A stretch of 40,000 bases of DNA from Glandiceps talaboti (taxonomy: Eukaryota > Hemichordata > Enteropneusta > Spengelidae): positions 30,752,332 through 30,792,331 of the forward strand of contig NC_135549.1 of the NCBI RefSeq assembly GCF_964340395.1, written 5' to 3'. How positions within the stretch are numbered: position 1 is the stretch's first letter; every line of letters begins with the position of its first letter. Positions 33,932-40,000 of the stretch are shown here, one piece after another. The notes under the pieces are model-generated. The model was not told where the DNA came from, did not search any database, and saw only the letters and a program-made list of their open reading frames with translations. Both the position numbers and the translations under genes were made by a program.

Positions 33932-35450
33932 GACAGATATAGTCACCCTACAGCTAAGAAAGTGGACATAACAATATTAAAATGACATATAGTCACCCTA
34001 CAGCTATGTAAGTGGACATAACAATATTAAAATGACATATAGTCACCCTACAGCTATGTAAGTGGACCTAGCAATATTAAAATGACATATAGTCACCCTA
34101 CAGCTAGCTATGTAAGTGGACCTAGCAATACTAAGATGACATATAGTCACCCTACAGCTAGCTATGTAAGTGGACCTAGCAATATTAAAATGACATATAG
34201 TCACCCTACAGCTAGCTATGTAAGTGGACCTAGCAATATTAAAATGACATATAGTCACCCTACAGCTAGCTATGTAAGTGGACCTAGCAATACTAAGATG
34301 ACATATAGTCACCCTACAGCTAGCTATGTAAGTGGACCTAGCAATACTAAGATGACATATAGTCACCCTACAGCTAAGAAAGTGGACCTAGCAATACTAA
34401 AATGACATATTGTCACCCTACAGCTAGGAAATTGGACATAGCAATATTAAAATGACATATAGTCACCCTACAGCTAGCTCACCCTACAGCTATGTAAGTG
34501 GACATAACAATATTAAAATGACATATAGTCACCCTACAGCTATGTAAGTGGACCTAGCAATATTAAAATGACATATAGTCACCCTACAGCTAGCTATGTA
34601 AGTGGACCTAGCAATACTAAGATGACATATAGTCACCCTACAGCTAAGAAAGTGGACCTAGCAATACTAAAATGACATATAGTCACCCTACAGCTAAGAA
34701 AGTGGACCTAGCAATACTAAGATGACATATAGTCACCCTACAGCTAGCTATGTAAGTGGACCTAGCAATATTAAAATGACATATAGTCACCCTACAGCTA
34801 AGAAAGTGGACCTAGCAATACTAAGATGACATATAGTCACCCTACAGCTAGCTATGTAAGTGGACCTAGCAATATTAAAATGACATATAGTCACCCTACA
34901 GCTAGCTATGTAAGTGGACATAGCAATACTAAGATGACATATAGTCACCCTACAGCTAAGAAAGTGGACCTAGCAATACTAAAATGACATATAGTCACCC
35001 TACAGCTAAGAAAGTGGACCTAGCAATATTAAAATGACATATAGTCACCCTGCAGCTAAGAAAGTGGACCTAGCAATATTAAAATGACATATATTCACCC
35101 TACCAGCTAAGAAAGTGGACCTAGCAATACTAAAATGACATATAGTCACCCTACAGCTAAGAAAGTGGACATAGCAATACTAAAATGACGTATAGTCACC
35201 CTACAGCTAAGAAAGTGGACATAGCAATACTAAAATGACATATAGTCACCCTACAGCTAGGAAAGTGGACATAGCAATACTAAAATGACATATAGTCACC
35301 CTACAGCTAGCTCACCCTACAGCTATGTAAGTGGACATAGCAATACTAAAATGACATACAGTCACCCTGCTGCTAAGAAAGTGGGCATAGCAATATTACA
35401 ATGATATAGTCACCCTAAAGCTAAGTAAGTGGACAAAGCAATACTAAAAT
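33932..35450. repeat. 50/54-bp minisatellite, ~29 units
   Basis: The unit contains GACATATAGTCACCCTACAG followed by either CTAAGAAAGTGGAC (50-bp form) or CTAGCTATGTAAGTGGAC (54-bp form), then TAGCAATA(C/T)TAA. A rarer composite, AGCTAGCTCACCCTACAGCT, occurs twice (about 34473 and 35305). Both forms are interspersed. Runs of 54-bp units leave frames open on both strands, without any sign of coding. Confidence 0.9.
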
Positions 35451-36041
<591 letters not shown>

Positions 36042-36228
36042 GTTTTTATTTCGTGGAAGTCTAGGCCATCGGCCCATCGTTCAAAAAATATTAAAATACA
36101 ACACTCAATTATCAAATATGTTCGTGAACTTCCTTACGTAGTTTCATTGTGTGAAATAAATAAACAGCTAACCTTTGTATAATAACAATGTCATCAGATG
36201 TATCAATAGATCAAGGAAATTGCGTTCA

Positions 36229-36417
36229 CTATAGGCAGCTCAAAAAATGATTCTTGGAATAAACTGGTTCTGAAGTTGTCAAAAAAAGAGCAAACAAGTA
36301 GAAAATAGAGTTCATCTGAGCCATATCAGCCGTCCAATATATGGAGTAGTCTCTGAAGGTCGAGTCGACGCCCTTGGTCCGCTTATGCATAGTTCGAGCA
36401 GAAAGGGCACCGAGCAT
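36229..36417 (-). other. Unassigned short open frame, possible exon fragment
   Basis: Minus-strand frame of 62 codons beginning MLGALSARTMHKRTKGVDST. Its first half has a more GC-ending codon choice than the surrounding AT-rich DNA, followed by a hydrophobic stretch (FYLFALFLTT). I recognise no family. No convincing acceptor is present just upstream, because the DNA there is a GATC/GATT simple repeat. It may be a relic of a gene or of a mobile element. Confidence 0.2.
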
Positions 36418-36420
36418 GTA

Positions 36421-36510
36421 ATTGATTGATCGATCGATCGATCGATCAATTGATTTAATGATTGATTTATTATTTGGTTGAATGATTGATCGATTGAATG
36501 ATTGAATTTT
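36421..36510. repeat. (GATC/GATT)n simple repeat
   Basis: ATTGATCGATCGATCGATCG with variant GATT units, degrading to TGAATGATTGA. The core is rich in self-complementary GATC. Confidence 0.85.
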
Positions 36511-37319
36511 TGTGGTGCAATATAATTTATTTTATGTGTGATGTTGATCAATTCATTCATTGAGTTTTAAAACTATTTTTTCTTTCCCTGGTTACTTTGC
36601 TCTCAGCTGTATCACAGGTCTGAATCTGTATGTAATTCTCCCTTTTCTTTATTGACTAAATAAAGACGCCTTGTCCATTCTTAAGTCTTCTCTCCTCTAA
36701 ATGAAAACACCCCTGAAAACTCCCATCTACCAATTTGACTTGATGATGAATGGTTTCGTCCATTTACACCCTATTGAGATGGAAGCCCCCCCCCCCCCCC
36801 TTGTGATGGAAACCTCTGAGATGGCTCACTTTTATCGAGGTCATCAGACCACATTGCTCTGTATAATTTGACACATAAGATCGCAAGGAATATTTGACAA
36901 TTCCACTCTAAACTTATTTTGGTGTAAGGTTTTGCTCGACAAAGAACAAACAAGTGTATAATCACACACCCAAAATAAACATCCCCACCATGAACCAGTG
37001 TTTTGATTTCAAAGTCGTTTATTACATACACACACACATACACGCATGCAGATATTATGTATTTATACTATAATTGTATATACGATATTTAATGCGTATA
37101 CAAACTAATATTTATTGCCATGCCTATACCACTGCTAATTCAGAAACAGAGTACATTTGTGCTAAAAGGAACAATGTATTCGTCAGAAGGATTCACTTTT
37201 ATTTATCTGCCACGATCAAATTCTGATTTCATCAGTCAGCATTATCGTGACATTAGTCCATATACAGAAAGCCGTTCTAGGTATAAGCCGCATTAACCAA
37301 ATGTACAGTTTCATTTTTT
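36511..37319. other. Intergenic DNA, nothing recognised
   Basis: A run of 15 C (36786-36800) and short CA-rich DNA near 37026 are the only notable structures. Confidence 0.4.
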
Positions 37320-38290
37320 CCTTCCTTAAGGAAGGAGATGTATTAGGGGTTAAAATGTGTGTGTGTGTGTGTGTCACCATTTTCTAAAAAAAACCGGCTG
37401 CATCAATTCGAACGAAATTAGGTGGACATGTTCCGTAGGGTAATGGCAAGAACTTATAAGTTTTGGTAAACATTCCATGAATACTAATGAACAATTTGAG
37501 TAATTAATGGTTTTCGGTAATTAGGCTATATTTCAAGAGTGCACGCTTCAAATTCAATATACATACTTTTGCGATACCTAAGCGCATCTGTCCTGAAATT
37601 ATTATTGATGTAGCTTTCAGTTTTAATAAGATAATGGCATATTTTGGTAATTAGACACGGTGGCCACACAAAAGAAAGTTGTCGTTTCTGGAAATGTTGC
37701 CTAAAGTGGTGTGACGACACAAATTTGTTTTTAATTGTTCATGATTAGTACTAGTTTTGCAGTTGTTTTCCCTGAAGTAGCAATTAATGTAGGGAAAGAT
37801 ATTTTTGTTTTTCCTTGTATTGGATCTGCAGTCTGCATTGGCTGGACAAACATGCAAAACAAGAAGATTGAGACGGGGTATTTCAGTGATGCACACTCAC
37901 CAGGAAACAATTCTTTTTTTTCTTGGCCTTAAAAACGCCTACCGTGAGATCTATGATACAACTTTCTATAAAAGTTTCCCATTATTACATGTGTGATTGG
38001 CTGTAAGATCGCAACTGCAGGCAATCATGCTGGAGATATCGCCTACATACCATCTCTTCACTATTTCAAAATTGAAAATCTTGTTTTTACTTTTTTCGAT
38101 ACTTGTGCGTATTTCTGTTTCTGAAAGCATGCATGAGGAGATCGTCGACGTCGGTCAAACCAAGTCCGCTTCAACTTCTAGGTGAAATTACCAGCGTTCT
38201 ACCAAAACTTCTTGCTGGAGAATTCGCCAAGATAAATCCATACGATCTCTTCTTTGATCAAAATTAAAAATTCTTCTCTCTTTTTTTAAA
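37320..38290 (+). repeat. Composite dispersed repeat, copy 2
   Basis: The left part (37320-37680) has palindromic CCTTCCTTAAGGAAGG, a short (TG)n, then TAATTAGGCTATATTTCAAG and TTCAAATTCAATATACATAC, matching the repeat family at 3282 and 4395. The right part (about 38008-38290) has GCAACTGCAGGCAATCATGC and CTTCAACTTCTAGGTGAAAT, matching 4888-5170. The order and orientation of the parts are as in copy 1, with different intervening DNA. Confidence 0.65.
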
Positions 38291-39232
38291 TAAAATTATA
38301 AATCTTTCGATACTGAAGGCGAGTTTGCTGCCAGAACGCGTGCATTTATTCATATTAACATGTTATCACAACAATGCAAATGAGATAAGTAAATGTTGGG
38401 CAATGTACTCAGCACTATTCAGTGGTTTGATTGGGTCAAATTTTCCCCAATTTTCCGATATTGATTGGCTTTGTTCAAAGTATTCGGGTTGCTTGTATAA
38501 AAGGTACGTACATCGAAATATATATCGATAAGTTTCTGTCCAGATCTGAATTTTATATTTTGAGAAACCAAATGAACTTGGGAGCCATGGAAATTCACCT
38601 CATCATTGTGGCGTGCATTGCGAAATTCTTGAACTGAGTGTTACATAAATGGTATTGCCGTAAACGAGTTGTATGGAATCAAAATACAGACCGGTACCAT
38701 GCTTACCTTTAAGTATGTTAACTTTCTGCATACTAGCGATGTTACGACTGTTTGAATTTTGTTTATTATTTGCCATGGAAACTAGTGTACATATCGCGGG
38801 TATGTAGGGGATCGCGACGGTGGAGTGAAGTCGAGTCAAGCTTTCCTGTACTGAGAATAGGTAGCGAACATTTGAACAACTTTTTCGACAACTAACTTTT
38901 ACTGGGACTTCAAAAATCACAGATATAGAGCTAAAATTCATTATGTTCAAATGAATACCAATAACAATCCATACATTTGTTCTGTATGCATGGGTAAATG
39001 TACATATGTCTGTATGTGTATCCCTGTAAATTTGAATAATTTCATTTCAAAAGCCATTACACCTGTTCCACTACGTGTACACATAGATTGATATCACAAA
39101 GTCATTTCAGATTTCTTATAGTTTGGCACACCTTTTTGTCAATTCAGGGGTATATCATGTACTAATAGCCTACTATAAAAAGGTTGTTGCATTCCAGCAA
39201 TTATTATGTGTAGGAACAAAAAACTCAATATT
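38291..39232. other. Intergenic DNA, no gene recognised
   Basis: Several open frames of 60-115 codons occur, but none shows a recognisable domain, biased codon use or splice context. Confidence 0.4.
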
Positions 39233-39268
39233 ACCCTTACGGAAGGCATTCAGTTTAAATCTGGTTAC
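39233..39268 (+). repeat. Shared repeat terminus
   Basis: CCCTTACGGAAGGCATTCAG followed by TTTAAATCTGG matches the end of the repeat at 3282-4270 with one difference. It suggests an isolated end of the same dispersed family. Confidence 0.6.
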
Positions 39269-39586
39269 TGATAGTATTGGAAGCACCACTATTGATCATA
39301 AAACTGAATGTACTGCAGTCTGTGAGGTACTCCGTGACGGGGCGCCCTCACACATCGGTAAACCCTCGAGGAGGTTGGGGAGGGTGTAGGGACAAGACGT
39401 TAAAGTCTAAATGTCACTATTGCTATCTGTAGGCCTCTTACAGACCTAGCTGTTCGACTCGTTATACTCTCTCAATTCCGTTGGAAACATAAACTTACTG
39501 CTGCCAATCAGCGCAACGAATTAATATGTTACATCAAAGTGTTAAAGTGAGGAACTGACACACACACACACACACACACACACGCC

Positions 39587-39621
<35 letters not shown>

Positions 39622-40000
39622 TTTCATGCATATTTTACAGGTACGTCGCAGAGAATATACCAGTGTAGTGTTAGCACAATATTGTCTCTATTCGTTGACA
39701 CTGTCATATATACATTATCCATCCTCATTAATCGATGCATTTTGAAGTAAAGGTTCGCCAGGAATTGTTACCGATGACTTTCTTCGGCACTCTTTCAATT
39801 GTATCACACTGAGAGCGGGAGTTAAGGAAAAAATACAAAAATACAAAATTGGTGACCTGAAAAAATTAAAGGTCTTGTAACTGGTATATGCACACATGTA
39901 TATAGATACGTATGTAGCTATATTTGTGTTATATCCGATCTCTGACCAGCAATGTCACACAACTATGCATTACTACTTAAATTTTTCATTATTGTCACGT
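39269..40000. repeat. Intergenic DNA with a (CA)n microsatellite
   Basis: An interrupted CA run lies at 39558-39617. The rest shows no gene that I can support. Confidence 0.6.

Noticed and set aside
38603-38950. 115-codon minus-strand frame
   Set aside because: No recognisable domain, splice context or codon bias; length is compatible with chance.

Overview
The window looks like nuclear DNA of an animal, most likely a marine invertebrate; I cannot fix the phylum. The reasons are spliced genes with GT-AG introns, AT-rich intergenic DNA packed with microsatellites and minisatellites, a tandem family of rhodopsin-like (class A) GPCRs, an SLC46-type transporter, and remnants of Ty3/gypsy, SINE-like and PIF/Harbinger-like elements. 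Gene density is low and no prokaryotic features are present.

Layout. 0-6.5 kb is gene-free: a hierarchical AT-rich satellite (1703-2620) with a shorter copy in the opposite orientation (5458-5747), a hammerhead-ribozyme-like motif directly beside the first array (2646-2690) with a decayed relative at 6103-6175, dispersed repeats, and long TA runs. 7.5-26.4 kb holds a tandem GPCR cluster: a 3' truncated fragment (7522-7886), GPCR-1 (8638-9618), GPCR-2 (17379-18284), a decayed copy (19833-20547) and GPCR-3 (24333-25291, damaged). Homologous 5' leader and 3' flank sequence recurs around most copies, so the duplicated unit was larger than the coding exon. The cluster has been invaded by a 380-bp PIF/Harbinger-like MITE, a SINE-like element, a 51-bp minisatellite, a Ty3/gypsy pol remnant and an LTR-like block.

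27.1-33 kb is one minus-strand gene, an SLC46-family transporter. I could join five exons in phase into a 457-residue protein. Its stop codon lies inside the last unit of a 59-bp minisatellite (27081-28668), so the array supplies the C-terminus and presumably the 3' UTR. 33.7-40 kb is gene-poor: a 50/54-bp minisatellite of about 1.5 kb, a TA run, and second copies of the dispersed repeats seen at 4.4-5.2 kb.

The genes do not form a pathway. The GPCR copies are probably a lineage-specific receptor expansion in birth-and-death evolution: each of the three long copies carries a different lesion (R3.50 to Cys; start codon lost; frameshift with loss of N1.50 and N7.49). The observations most worth a second look are the hammerhead-like motif beside the satellite, the transporter whose C-terminus is minisatellite-encoded, and the individually compromised GPCR paralogues.
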